Below are positions 10,340-10,394 of a stretch of DNA of 10,394 bases, one piece after another. The position numbers were made by a program, and so were the translations under genes. Position 1 is the stretch's first letter. Each line of letters begins with the position of its first letter. Source of the stretch: Propionimicrobium sp963511305. Its GTDB lineage: Bacteria > Actinomycetota > Actinomycetes > Propionibacteriales > Propionibacteriaceae. The notes beneath the pieces are model-generated. The model was not told the DNA's origin. It did no database searches and saw only the letters and a list, made by a program, of their open reading frames with translations. The stretch spans positions 1 through 10,394 of the forward strand of contig CAUPIJ010000040.1 of NCBI GenBank assembly GCA_963511305.1, read 5' to 3'.

Positions 10340-10394
10340 GAGGTTTTTTTCGCCGCTTTGGGGGCTTAAGGGGGCCGGAAGCACGCCCGCGCCC
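10340..10394. other. Non-coding end of window with G-rich repeats
   Basis: No gene is visible. GCCGCTTTGGGGGC (10352-10365) repeats GCCGTTTTGGGGGC (10310-10323) at 13 of 14 positions, and another five-G run follows at 10371-10375. It may be part of a second terminator-like structure or of a repeat that continues past the window. Confidence 0.4.

Overview
The window is GC-rich, uses GTG starts freely and carries a short-form actinobacterial-type methionyl-tRNA synthetase, so it most likely comes from an actinobacterium. A complete pyruvate:ferredoxin oxidoreductase points to a fermentative, anaerobic or microaerophilic lifestyle. I cannot name the genus from sequence alone. All six genes lie on the + strand and fill nearly the whole window; the longest gap between genes is about 100 bases.

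Layout: (1) 1-94, upstream region of metG with a promoter. (2) 95-1879, metG, methionyl-tRNA synthetase. (3) 1962-3347, a FUSC/aromatic-acid-exporter-like membrane protein. (4) 3446-4240, an aldo/keto reductase, overlapping by 4 nt with (5) 4237-5490, ilvA, a short-form threonine dehydratase. (6) 5569-9309, nifJ (por), pyruvate:ferredoxin oxidoreductase with an unusual Ala/Lys-rich repeat tail, overlapping by 4 nt with (7) 9306-10298, a dihydroorotate dehydrogenase-like flavoprotein. A rho-independent terminator follows at about 10305-10339.

Expression logic: the promoter-proximal genes appear leaderless. A -10-like hexamer (TAAACT, TAGGTT, TAAACT, TAAACA) ends 6-7 nt before the start codon of metG, the FUSC gene and the aldo/keto reductase, and before a candidate TTG start of nifJ. 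The two distal genes (ilvA and the DHOD-like gene) instead start inside the stop codon of the gene before (GTGA), and the DHOD-like gene has a strong Shine-Dalgarno within the nifJ tail. A 20-bp palindrome covers the nifJ -10 region and looks like an operator.

Metabolism: IlvA makes 2-oxobutyrate from threonine. PFOR oxidises pyruvate, and in many members 2-oxobutyrate, to acyl-CoA plus reduced ferredoxin. The window may therefore hold a threonine-to-propionyl-CoA route, but this is inference. The least understood part is the nifJ/DHOD-like pair: the second protein has a DHOD-type FMN barrel but a remodelled substrate site, and its reaction is not known to me.
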